18,692 bases of DNA from Lachnospiraceae bacterium UBA4292 (lineage in GTDB: Bacteria > Bacillota > Clostridia > Lachnospirales > Lachnospiraceae). The notes beneath the pieces were generated by a model. That model did no database searches. It was not told where the DNA came from and worked only from the letters and a program-made list of their open reading frames with translations. A program made the translations under genes and the position numbers. The DNA is taken from contig DGVE01000082.1 of the NCBI GenBank assembly GCA_002395865.1, forward strand, positions 1 through 18,692, in the 5' to 3' direction. This document shows, piece after piece, positions 7,163 to 14,851 of this stretch (position 1 is the stretch's first letter; each line of letters opens with the position of its first letter).

Positions 7163-8548
7163 CTACTCAGTCAGACGGCTTCTGACGATCTCCTTGAAGA
7201 TCCTGCCTCTCTGCTCGTAGTTGTCGAACATGCCCCAGCTTGCGCACGCGGGCGAGAGAAGCACATTGCCGCCCTTCACTGCGCTCTTAAAGCATATGTC
7301 CATGGCCTCCTCAAAGGTATCCGCGAAAACGTAGTCCGTAAAACCGTGCTTATCACAGCACTCGGCTATCTTCTGTCGCGTCTGGCCGATCAGTACGAGC
7401 TTTATCACCTTCCCATCGAAGGCCTCTATCCACTCGTCGTACTCGCTTCCCTTGTCATATCCACCGCCGATGAGCACCGTAGGGCTCTTCATCGCGCGGA
7501 TGGCGCGGATGGCGGCGTCGGGGTTCGTGCCCTTGGAATCGTTGTAATACTTTACTCCGTCGATCTCCTCGACAAATTCTATCCTGTGCTCCACCGCCTT
7601 AAAGCTCTTCACCGTATCGATGATGATGTCCATGGGTATATCCATCGACGCTGCTATGGCAATGGCAGCCATCACATTTTCATAGTTGTGAACGCCTATC
7701 AGGTTCATGTCGTTCACATTCATAAGAACTTCCTCAGAGCCGTCTGCTGCGCGCACTATATCGTCGCCGCGCATAAAATAGCCCTTATCGAGTTCCTGCG
7801 CGCTGTCAAACCAGACCACCTGCGGCCCGTGCTGCGCCATAAGCCTCTCCCCGAACTCACGCAGCACGGGATCGGCGTGATTGAGCACGCAGAAATCATT
7901 TTCGGTCTGGCGGGCGGCTATCCTCTCCTTCATGCTTATGTAGCATTCCATCGTCTTATGTCTGTTCAGATGGTCGGGGGTGATGTTCAGTATCGCGCTC
8001 ACCTGCGGATGAAACTCCTCGGCGGTCTCCATCATAAAACTGCTTATCTCTATGACAGTCAGGCTGTTCTCTCCCGTCCTCAGAGCCGTCTGAGCGAATG
8101 GAATACCGATATTTCCCACGGTAAATGTGTCCGGATTATAGTTCTTGAATATCTCACCCACGAGAGTGGTGGTAGTAGTCTTCCCGTTGGTGCCGGTGAT
8201 GGCCGCTATCCTGCCCTTTGTGTGCAGATACGCAAGCTCCACCTCTCCCGTCACCTTGAGGCCGCACGCTCTGACCACATCCATAAAGGGGCTGTCCTGA
8301 GGAATCCCGGGGGAAAGGACACACACATCAAATCCGTCGAGATCGGAAGAGCTCAGCTCTCCTATATGTACGCAGAGAAGCTCCCCTGCCCCCTGCGGAG
8401 CATATTCGAAATCCAGTATCTTATTCTTCAGCTCATCGCCGTCAAGCTTTACATTGCCGTCGTAGAGCATCACAGTCTCTTTCAGTTCCAGAAGGAGTCT
8501 GGCCGCGCTTATACCGCTTATACCGGCCCCCGCCACCATGTATTTCAT
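7163..8548 (-). CDS. murD: UDP-N-acetylmuramoyl-L-alanine:D-glutamate ligase MurD
   Basis: A 461-residue cytoplasmic Mur ligase that adds D-glutamate to UDP-MurNAc-L-alanine using ATP. Domain order is as expected: an N-terminal Rossmann-like UDP-binding domain starting VAGAGISGISAARLL, an ATP-binding P-loop GTNGKTT (119-125), the central NITPDHLNRH motif, and the C-terminal domain with YYNDSKGTNPDA. The last motif is distinctive of MurD among Mur ligases. Length is typical (about 450). An AAAAGGA site lies about 10 bases before the ATG at 8548. It sits 47 bases after mraY, the longest gap inside the dcw operon. Confidence 0.96.
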   Translation of the reverse strand: MKYMVAGAGISGISAARLLLELKETVMLYDGNVKLDGDELKNKILDFEYAPQGAGELLCVHIGELSSSDLDGFDVCVLSPGIPQDSPFMDVVRACGLKVTGEVELAYLHTKGRIAAITGTNGKTTTTTLVGEIFKNYNPDTFTVGNIGIPFAQTALRTGENSLTVIEISSFMMETAEEFHPQVSAILNITPDHLNRHKTMECYISMKERIAARQTENDFCVLNHADPVLREFGERLMAQHGPQVVWFDSAQELDKGYFMRGDDIVRAADGSEEVLMNVNDMNLIGVHNYENVMAAIAIAASMDIPMDIIIDTVKSFKAVEHRIEFVEEIDGVKYYNDSKGTNPDAAIRAIRAMKSPTVLIGGGYDKGSEYDEWIEAFDGKVIKLVLIGQTRQKIAECCDKHGFTDYVFADTFEEAMDICFKSAVKGGNVLLSPACASWGMFDNYEQRGRIFKEIVRSRLTE

Positions 8549-8595
8549 AGCTTCATCATCCTTTTTATCTGTTACAGTTTAATATCAGGCCTGTG

Positions 8596-9543
8596 TCACA
8601 GAGCAAGCAGTCCCACACCGCACAGTATCACGGTGACCGCAGTAAATCTGCCCACGACCTGCGTCTCGCTCCAGCCGCCCATCTCAAAATGGTGGTGGAT
8701 GGGAGCCATGCGGAATATCCTCTTGCCGCCTGTCTTCTTAAAATATGCCACCTGTATCATGACAGAAAGCATCTCGGCAAGATAGATAAAGCCCACGATG
8801 ATGATAAAAAGAGGCATCCTCATGCACGCGGAGATCGCCGCGACATAGCCTCCGAGGGCCAGTGAGCCGGTGTCGCCCATGAATACGCTTGCCGGGTGGA
8901 GATTGAACAGCAGATAGCCCAGAAGCGCTCCAAGGACCGCTCCCGAGACGCTCTCCATGCCATTGCCTGCCATTATGGCTGCCGCTATGAAAAACGCCGC
9001 CACGACTCCGGTGACAGATGTGCACAGACCGTCCACTCCGTCCGTGAAATTCACGCCGTTGTCGGTGCCCAGCACGAATATGTAGAAGAAAGGTATATAC
9101 AGCCAATTGATATCCAGCTCTTTGCCGCCGGTGAACGGTATGATCAGGCTCGTAGCATCCGGCTGACTCAGTATATATAGAAGAAGTCCGGATGATACCA
9201 CGAACTGTCCTACCATCTTAAGCGCAGGCGACAGTCCCTTCGTATTCTTCCTCACGACCTTCATGTAGTCGTCCAGAAAGCCTATAACACCGAAGCCCGC
9301 CATGGTCATGATGACAGGGAAATTCGCCGTCTCGTTGAGAGCAAATGGAAGGGCGCACAGCACGGCCGCCGGTATGAAGGCAAGTCCTCCCATGGTGGGA
9401 GTACCGGCTTTTTTAAGGTGGGACTTAAGTCCCTCCGCCCTCTCCTGCTGCCCAAACTTCAGACGTCTCAGATGCGGTATAAGTACGCTTGTAAGGAACG
9501 CGCTCACGAAAAACGCGGCCGTCATCGCAATAAATGCATTCAT
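8596..9543 (-). CDS. mraY: Phospho-N-acetylmuramoyl-pentapeptide transferase MraY
   Basis: Polytopic membrane enzyme that transfers phospho-MurNAc-pentapeptide to undecaprenyl phosphate, making lipid I. Numbered from the ATG at 9543 (315 residues), conserved motifs are DDYMK (91-95), NFTDGVDGL (165-173), GDTGS (223-227) and HHHFEMGGW (283-291), which together hold the Mg2+ and substrate residues. An ATG two codons earlier (9549) abuts the ribosome binding site AAAAGGA with no spacing, whereas 9543 has six bases, so I prefer 9543. The ribosome binding site overlaps the stop codon of the class B PBP gene, so the two are probably coupled. Confidence 0.95.
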   Translation of the reverse strand: MNAFIAMTAAFFVSAFLTSVLIPHLRRLKFGQQERAEGLKSHLKKAGTPTMGGLAFIPAAVLCALPFALNETANFPVIMTMAGFGVIGFLDDYMKVVRKNTKGLSPALKMVGQFVVSSGLLLYILSQPDATSLIIPFTGGKELDINWLYIPFFYIFVLGTDNGVNFTDGVDGLCTSVTGVVAAFFIAAAIMAGNGMESVSGAVLGALLGYLLFNLHPASVFMGDTGSLALGGYVAAISACMRMPLFIIIVGFIYLAEMLSVMIQVAYFKKTGGKRIFRMAPIHHHFEMGGWSETQVVGRFTAVTVILCGVGLLAL

Positions 9544-9554
9544 AATCATTCCTT

Positions 9555-11807
9555 TTACTGAACCGACTCGGGCACTTCGGGTTGAGCCTCTCCATCAGGA
9601 GCGGGCTCGGCGTTATTCTCCTGTGATGCGCCATTCTCATCGTTTGTATCGTCCGACTCGCCCTCGCGCTCCGCGGGATTCTCGCCGCCTTCGCCTTCAC
9701 CCTCGCTCTCGTCTTCCGAAGGCTTCTCTATGATAAGTCCGGTCACGGGATCGGTCTCCACATCACCGACCTCTGTGGTGATCATGCCGCCCTCGTAGTA
9801 GGATTCTACCGCAAGAGCGGTGCTGTCGATATTCAGATAATCGTATTCATCCAGATTCGAGTGGATGTTGAGGTACGGAAGCACCTCCTCGTAGATTGCT
9901 CTCGAGAGAAACTGCGCAGGCATACTGTTCGAATAGTCCACAGGGTGCTTGCCTCTGTCCACGACCGTGTATATGACGATCTCAGGATCCTCTATGGGGC
10001 AGGCCGTAACTATCGAGCACACCCACTGATCCTCGGCTCTCTTTCCGTCGATTACCATCTCGGCCGAACCGGTCTTGCCGCCGATATTGTAGCCGCTGAC
10101 TCTTACATCGCCCGCGGTACCGCCCTCGCAGACTGCGTACAGAGCCGCCTTCATGAATTCGCTCGTCTCCTTGCTTATCGTAAGGTGAACGGGAGTGGTG
10201 TCGGGCGTGTAAATGACATTGCCGTCGACCGATCTGACCTCCCTGACAACGTGGGGAGTGTAGTAGAAGCCGCCGTTTACAAGGCTCGAAAAAGCCGCAA
10301 CGACCTCGACCATGGTCACATTGAAGCCCTGTCCGAAGGACGCGCAGGCCAGTGTTACATCGGGCTGAGTGGTGAAATCCGAGTACACGAGTCTGGATGT
10401 GTCGATCTCTCCCGGCAGGTCGATACCTGTCTTCTTACCGAAGCAGAAGCGGTTGAAATAAGTGGTGAAATCCTTCTTGCCGGTCTCGGCCGCGATCTGC
10501 ATGAGGCAGACATTGCAGGAGTTCTGAAGAGCCTGTACGACGTTCAGAACGCCGCAGCCCTCACGGTTGTGGCATCTGATCTTCCAGCCGTTCACCACGC
10601 GGTAGCCTCCGCAGTAGTAGGACTCGTCTCCCGTGATATGCCCCTCCTCGTAGGCGGTGGCTATGGCAAAAGCCTTATATACAGATCCGGGCTCGAAGGA
10701 TGAGCTTATGCAGAAATTCTTGTAAAGGCCGTTCAGAATATCGCTCTTTTTCTCAGGCTCGAGCGCCTCCCACTGCTCCTCGGTATAGCCGTCCGGCATC
10801 GCTGTGGGGTCGTTCAGGTTGTAGCTCGTATCGGTGGCCATGGCGTAGATCTCGCCGTTGTTGGGGTTCATCACGATGACTCCCACATTTTCCGCGCCGA
10901 TCTTGTCCATGTAATCCGCGATCTTTTCCTCCACTATCGACTGTATCTGCACATCTATGGTGGATATGACCGTATTGCCCTGCACAGGATCCACAAGCTG
11001 ATTCGCCAGATTGTAATCGTCGTTTAAGTACCCGAAGCTCTTTCCGTCCACGCCTGTGAGCTGCAGATCATAGCTTTTTTCGATGCCTGTTGATGCATCG
11101 GTGTAATTCGGTGAATAGTAACCAACCACCTTGCAGCCCAGAGAATCGTAGGGATACACTCTCTTGTACTGCTTCTCGAACCACACCCCCTGTATTCTGA
11201 AATCCTTATACTTGGGATAGAGCTTGGCCACCTCATCCTTGGTAACGCCGAAAAGCTCCGATAAAGCTGTTAGCTTTTTCGCGGAGCTGGTCACGTTTAC
11301 TGAATTCTGTATATTCTCAAAGGCCTCGATCTTATCAAGGCTGATGATCATGAGGGAGTTATCCTCGCTGTTGCGATACCTGTAGTACATGGAGGAGGGG
11401 TTCGAGTTGATCTGTTCCTTCAGCGTCGCCTCATCAAGTCCGAACACCTTTACGAGCGCAGCCACCGTCGCCTCGTAGGCCTTATCCTCCAGTATGTTCT
11501 TCGCCTCTATGATGAGCAGGTACTCGGCCTCGGAGACGGCGAGGATGTTGCCGTTTCTGTCCGTTATGGTGCCTCTCGCGGCGGTTAACTCCGTGGACCT
11601 GTAGTCGTAATTGGAGAACACCTTCACCGCGTACTCGTCATAGTTCTGCGTGGTGATGTACACCACCCTGACGATCATAACTAAAAAGGCCAGCATGAAC
11701 ACGACAAACAGCGATGCCAGCCTGTTGCCCATGTGAGGGCGGAAATGTCTTTCTTTTATAGGATCCTTGTAGGGGCTCCTGCCATTATTGCGTCGGGATC
11801 TTTTCAT
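9555..11807 (-). CDS. Class B penicillin-binding protein, FtsI/SpoVD type (septal transpeptidase)
   Basis: A 750-residue monofunctional transpeptidase. A basic cytoplasmic tail and one transmembrane helix (about 30-52) lead to a dimerisation region with ARGTITDRNG (77-86). The transpeptidase domain has SVYK (Ser375, Lys378), SCN (430-432) and KTG (578-580). I see no PASTA domains. The C-terminus from about 690 is a low-complexity tail rich in Glu, Asp, Gly, Asn and Pro. The partner is expected to be FtsW. The start overlaps the end of the ftsL-like gene by 23 bases and has no strong ribosome binding site of its own, pointing to coupling. Whether it acts in vegetative division (FtsI) or only in sporulation (SpoVD) cannot be decided here; being the only class B PBP in this dcw cluster favours division. 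Confidence 0.9.
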   Translation of the reverse strand: MKRSRRNNGRSPYKDPIKERHFRPHMGNRLASLFVVFMLAFLVMIVRVVYITTQNYDEYAVKVFSNYDYRSTELTAARGTITDRNGNILAVSEAEYLLIIEAKNILEDKAYEATVAALVKVFGLDEATLKEQINSNPSSMYYRYRNSEDNSLMIISLDKIEAFENIQNSVNVTSSAKKLTALSELFGVTKDEVAKLYPKYKDFRIQGVWFEKQYKRVYPYDSLGCKVVGYYSPNYTDASTGIEKSYDLQLTGVDGKSFGYLNDDYNLANQLVDPVQGNTVISTIDVQIQSIVEEKIADYMDKIGAENVGVIVMNPNNGEIYAMATDTSYNLNDPTAMPDGYTEEQWEALEPEKKSDILNGLYKNFCISSSFEPGSVYKAFAIATAYEEGHITGDESYYCGGYRVVNGWKIRCHNREGCGVLNVVQALQNSCNVCLMQIAAETGKKDFTTYFNRFCFGKKTGIDLPGEIDTSRLVYSDFTTQPDVTLACASFGQGFNVTMVEVVAAFSSLVNGGFYYTPHVVREVRSVDGNVIYTPDTTPVHLTISKETSEFMKAALYAVCEGGTAGDVRVSGYNIGGKTGSAEMVIDGKRAEDQWVCSIVTACPIEDPEIVIYTVVDRGKHPVDYSNSMPAQFLSRAIYEEVLPYLNIHSNLDEYDYLNIDSTALAVESYYEGGMITTEVGDVETDPVTGLIIEKPSEDESEGEGEGGENPAEREGESDDTNDENGASQENNAEPAPDGEAQPEVPESVQ

Positions 11808-12321
11808 ACTGAACTACATACTCACTTTCGGTTGCGTCATACCAGACCACCTGGTCCTTGCGAGGCTGGCTCATACCCAGCTGCGTGATCGCATAGTCAT
11901 ATATTTCAGTGTAATCGATACCCGTCTCAACATCGTTCAATCTTATGTCATTTCTCTCGGTAATGGTCTGAAGCTCGCTTCTGAGCGCCTTCACATTCGA
12001 AAGGTGCTTATTGAGCTCGCCCTGAGCTCCCACGAAAAGAAAGCACGAATATGCCGCGGCGATCATGAATATCGCTATAACTATGATCGAAGGAAGATTG
12101 AAGGACTTGGCCCTCATCATCTTCTTCTGCTCCTCGCGGGTCAGTGAACGTCTCGCGGGTCTTTTGGGGCGGACGTCGTATTCGTCCTGCTCCTCGGGCA
12201 GCGGTCTGACAACTTCCCTCACGGTATTGCCGTAGGTCTCGTACTGCGTATCTCTGTAGCCCCTTCTGTAGAAGTCCACAACAGAGCTTTCATTTTTACT
12301 TTTGTAATTATTACCAGCCAT
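11785..12321 (-). CDS. FtsL/DivIC-family septum protein
   Basis: A 178-residue bitopic protein. A hydrophilic, charged cytoplasmic domain (1-75) rich in Arg, Glu and Tyr leads to one transmembrane helix (about 76-98), then a short coiled coil (about 99-132, heptad-like GELNKHLSNVKALRSEL) and a C-terminal segment with IYDYAITQLGMSQPRKDQVV. That segment resembles the conserved ...A...LGM..P... end of FtsL and DivIC. Such proteins bridge FtsQ/DivIB to FtsW and the class B PBP. Primary sequence does not tell FtsL from DivIC, but position directly after rsmH is that of ftsL. The AGGTG ribosome binding site overlaps the rsmH stop (gap nine bases). It overlaps the PBP gene downstream. Confidence 0.8.
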   Translation of the reverse strand: MAGNNYKSKNESSVVDFYRRGYRDTQYETYGNTVREVVRPLPEEQDEYDVRPKRPARRSLTREEQKKMMRAKSFNLPSIIVIAIFMIAAAYSCFLFVGAQGELNKHLSNVKALRSELQTITERNDIRLNDVETGIDYTEIYDYAITQLGMSQPRKDQVVWYDATESEYVVQYEKIPTQ

Positions 12322-12330
12322 AGCTTACAC

Positions 12331-13266
12331 CTATGTCCTCTCAAATACTCTGAGCTTCGCGCTCTTCGCTCTGGGATTTACCTCCATTTCTTCATCCGTA
12401 GGAAGAACGGGTTTTTTCGTGATGATCCTTCCGAGCGGTCTTCTTCCGCAAGTGCACACCGGAAATGAGGGCGGGCAGATGCAGGGGTTCTCATTTCTTT
12501 TGAAGGCGGTCTTTACAATCCTGTCCTCAAGAGAGTGAAACGTTATTATCGAAAGCCTTCCACCGGGCTTTAATCTTCTTATCATCGCGTCGAGCGAGTT
12601 CTCCAGGACCTCCAGCTCCCTGTTGCAGGCTATGCGAAGCGCCTGAAACGTCCTCTTTGCGGGATGGCCGGGTGCGCTAAGCGCCTTGGCCGGCATGGAG
12701 CTTCTTATTATATCCACGAGCGCCCCGGTAGTGTTCACCGGCGATATCTTACGCGCTCTGCAGATATTTCTGGCAATGGAGGAAGCGAACCTCTCCTCGC
12801 CGTAATCCCTTATGATCCTGTATATCTCCTCCTCGGAATATCCGTTCACGATGTCGGATGCCGTGAGCTGCGCATCCGTATCCATCCTCATGTCAAGAGG
12901 CGCGTCCACCCTGTATGTGAAGCCTCTGCTCTCGTCGTCGAGCTGATGCGAGGATACCCCGAGATCAAGGATGATGCCGTCGACCCTATCTATGCCCAGA
13001 TCGTCCAGCACCGCTTCGATATTTTCAAAATTCGACTTTACCAGTCTCACGCGGTCCCCAAACTCCGCAAGCCTTCTGCCTGCGGCCTCTATGGCCTCCG
13101 CGTCCTGGTCTATGCCTATGAGTCTCCCGCCGCCAAAAAGCCTGGCCGCTATCTCGTATGAATGACCGCCTCCGCCCAGGGTTCCGTCCACGTACACTCC
13201 CTCCGGCTTAATGTTCAGTCCATCCACGGCCTCGTTAAGCAGCACGGATACATGAGAAAATTCCAT
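12331..13266 (-). CDS. rsmH: 16S rRNA (cytosine-1402 N4)-methyltransferase RsmH (MraW)
   Basis: A 311-residue SAM-dependent methyltransferase that modifies C1402 in the ribosomal P site. Hallmarks are [13 protein letters not shown] (5-17), the SAM-binding [10 protein letters not shown] (27-36), [10 protein letters not shown] (101-110) followed by [15 protein letters not shown], and [12 protein letters not shown] near the C-terminus. Length matches the family (about 310). GGAGG lies five bases before the ATG at 13266. It is separated from mraZ by 17 bases and from the ftsL-like gene by nine, the classic start of a dcw operon. Confidence 0.97.
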   Translation of the reverse strand: MEFSHVSVLLNEAVDGLNIKPEGVYVDGTLGGGGHSYEIAARLFGGGRLIGIDQDAEAIEAAGRRLAEFGDRVRLVKSNFENIEAVLDDLGIDRVDGIILDLGVSSHQLDDESRGFTYRVDAPLDMRMDTDAQLTASDIVNGYSEEEIYRIIRDYGEERFASSIARNICRARKISPVNTTGALVDIIRSSMPAKALSAPGHPAKRTFQALRIACNRELEVLENSLDAMIRRLKPGGRLSIITFHSLEDRIVKTAFKRNENPCICPPSFPVCTCGRRPLGRIITKKPVLPTDEEMEVNPRAKSAKLRVFERT

Positions 13267-13283
13267 ATGCGCCTCCGCATCCG

Positions 13284-13727
13284 TTACAGATTGTACGGTG
13301 CCAGAGCCGCGCCGCTCCTTCCGAACTCAAAATCCTCGTTGTATTTAGCCCACTTTTCGGGATTCCATATCTCGATGTGGGTGCCCATTCCTCTCACGCA
13401 CACATCCTCGCCCAGCGCTATGCCTGCCGCATCGCGAAGATAGGGTGCGATCATGATGCGTCCCTGCTTGTCGAACTCCTGATCGTCGGTGTTGGAGAAG
13501 ATGTTTCTCTTCAACCTTCTGAGCGCCTCATCCGAAAATGTCGGCGTCTCCTCCAGCTTATCCATAAGAGCGTCGAAATCCTCCTCGGTGTACATGGCGA
13601 TGCACTCCTCCTGTCCTATCGTAAGGAGGCACCTATCGCCCAGGAGCTCGCGGAACTTGGCAGGGACTATTATTCTGCCCTTGCCGTCAATGGTATGCGT
13701 ATAATTGCCTCTGAAACGCTTCGACAC
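13284..13727 (-). CDS. mraZ: Transcriptional regulator MraZ
   Basis: A 147-residue protein with two SpoVT-AbrB-like DNA-binding halves: [18 protein letters not shown] (9-26) and [19 protein letters not shown] (84-102). MraZ binds short direct repeats upstream of its own operon and represses or modulates dcw transcription. The start is the GTG at 13727, which has AAAGGAG five bases upstream and gives an N-terminus just before the conserved [10 protein letters not shown] longer frame from a GTG at 13787 would add 20 residues, but that stretch is the probable MraZ operator and lacks a ribosome binding site, so it is rejected. First gene of the operon, 17 bases before rsmH. Confidence 0.95.
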   Translation of the reverse strand: MSKRFRGNYTHTIDGKGRIIVPAKFRELLGDRCLLTIGQEECIAMYTEEDFDALMDKLEETPTFSDEALRRLKRNIFSNTDDQEFDKQGRIMIAPYLRDAAGIALGEDVCVRGMGTHIEIWNPEKWAKYNEDFEFGRSGAALAPYNL

Positions 13728-13750
13728 CGCTGCTCCTTTCCGGAGATTCT

Positions 13751-13790
13751 CACCACTTTTCACCACAATCACGGTAAAAATCGCCACTTT
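13751..13790 (-). promoter_or_regulatory. MraZ-box-like direct repeats (probable autoregulatory operator)
   Basis: On the minus strand GTGG cores occur at 13784-13787, 13763-13766 and 13753-13756, separated by 21 and 10 bases, that is two turns and one turn. The first and last copies are preceded by AAAA (AAAAGTGG); the two nearest copies read GTGGTG. A weaker GTGATT is at 13767-13772. This resembles the GTGG-containing tandem repeats known as MraZ boxes. The array lies just downstream of the predicted transcription start and ahead of the ribosome binding site. Confidence 0.65.
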
Positions 13791-13804
13791 TCTAAGATAT
13801 CGAC

Positions 13805-13833
13805 ATTCTAATGCATATCAGCGCAGATTTCAA
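13805..13833 (-). promoter_or_regulatory. dcw operon promoter upstream of mraZ
   Basis: Minus-strand TTGAAA (13828-13833), a 17-base spacer and TAGAAT (13805-13810): a near-consensus sigma-A promoter. Predicted start of transcription about 13798, leaving a leader of about 70 bases that contains the MraZ-box repeats. Confidence 0.8.
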
Positions 13834-13882
13834 GCCCTATTTTGAAGTTTTTTGGTATTTTTGTGATATTTTCCGCAGACAT

Positions 13883-13907
13883 AAAAAAGGACCGCCGAAG
13901 CGGTCCT
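13883..13907 (-). terminator. Terminator after lgt with UUCG tetraloop
   Basis: Perfect 8-bp stem AGGACCGC/GCGGTCCT (13888-13895 and 13900-13907). Read on the minus strand, the loop is UUCG closed by C-G, followed by six T. It isolates the lgt unit from the mraZ promoter about 50 bases further on. On the plus strand no T tract follows, so it is one-directional. Confidence 0.92.
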
Positions 13908-13927
13908 CAAAAAAGCATTATTATGGT

Positions 13928-14845
13928 CTATTTTGTCTCTTCCGGTGTCTCTTTGACCGGTTCGGGCTGCGCTGCTACAGCTTCGGGAGCCTTTTTTGCC
14001 TTGATGCTTCCGATCACGATGGCTGCGATGCCTCCGAGCACAAGTATCACGGAAACGACCTGCGAGACTGCGATATCAGTGCCCCACAGCTTAAGCTGGT
14101 CGGTGCGGAGACCCTCGATGAAGAAGCGCCCTATGCCGTAGCCGACGCAGTATATAAAGAGCATCTCGCCGTTAAATCTTCTGTGCTTTCTGTATATGAG
14201 CATGAAGGTGAACAGGCAGAGGTTCCAAACCGACTCATAGAGGAATGTCGGGTGGACCTGTATGTAGTCCTGCGCATACTCGGGAAGATTAAGAGCCATG
14301 TCCTTTGTGAGCTGCGCGGATATCATCGATGAATTCACCAGCGACTTGTTGATCCTCATGGCAAACAGGCTGTCGGTGTAGCCTCCGAACGCCTCGCAGT
14401 TGAAGAAATTGCCCCAGCGGCCTATCGCCTGTCCGAGCACCAGGCCGTTTATCGCGCAGTCCGCGATCCTCCACGGGCTTATCTTTCTCTTCTTAACGAA
14501 GAAAGCAAGCACGATAAGGCTCATGATCACTGCGCCGTAGATGCCGAGGCCTCCCGCGCGAAGGTTCAGTATCTGTATAGGATCCTTCAGATAATAATCC
14601 AGATTGAAGGCCACATAATAGAGCCTCGCGCCGATTATGCACAGGGGAACCTCCCACACGGCAAGATCGTAGATGATATCGCTTCCCACGCCTTCCTTCT
14701 GTGCCAGCCTTGCGGCGATCCAGATGCCTGCCGCGATACCTGATCCCACTATTATACCGTAGAACATTATGCGGAAGCCGAACACCTCGAAATAACTGAC
14801 GAGATGTTCTATTTTTATACCGAGATGTACAAATTCAAGATCCAT
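13928..14845 (-). CDS. lgt: Prolipoprotein diacylglyceryl transferase Lgt
   Basis: A 305-residue polytopic membrane enzyme that moves diacylglycerol from phosphatidylglycerol to the lipobox cysteine of prolipoproteins. Evidence: RAGGLGIYG (96-104, the GG-containing loop region), GRWGNFFNCEAFGG (142-155, Lgt signature), HPTFLYES (198-205) and GIGRFFIEGLRTDQ (237-250). About seven helices are apparent. The C-terminus ends in an Ala/Glu/Pro/Lys tail after the last helix. The ATG at 14845 lies six bases after the esterase stop with a poorly spaced GGAG (12 bases), so translation is likely coupled to the esterase gene. A lipoprotein gene lies two genes upstream in the same unit; its product is a plausible Lgt substrate. 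Confidence 0.96.
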   Translation of the reverse strand: MDLEFVHLGIKIEHLVSYFEVFGFRIMFYGIIVGSGIAAGIWIAARLAQKEGVGSDIIYDLAVWEVPLCIIGARLYYVAFNLDYYLKDPIQILNLRAGGLGIYGAVIMSLIVLAFFVKKRKISPWRIADCAINGLVLGQAIGRWGNFFNCEAFGGYTDSLFAMRINKSLVNSSMISAQLTKDMALNLPEYAQDYIQVHPTFLYESVWNLCLFTFMLIYRKHRRFNGEMLFIYCVGYGIGRFFIEGLRTDQLKLWGTDIAVSQVVSVILVLGGIAAIVIGSIKAKKAPEAVAAQPEPVKETPEETK

Positions 14846-14851
14846 ATGGCA

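Noticed and set aside
7052..8785. Long plus-strand open frame (577 codons) opposite ftsW, murD and mraY
   Set aside because: It is antisense to three well-supported genes, shows no family motif and is rich in His, Leu and Val in low-complexity fashion, as expected when the opposite strand has strong codon bias.
13728..13787. Twenty-codon N-terminal extension of MraZ from a GTG at 13787
   Set aside because: The region contains the GTGG repeats and the mraZ ribosome binding site, and MraZ proteins normally begin just before the RGNYTHTID motif.
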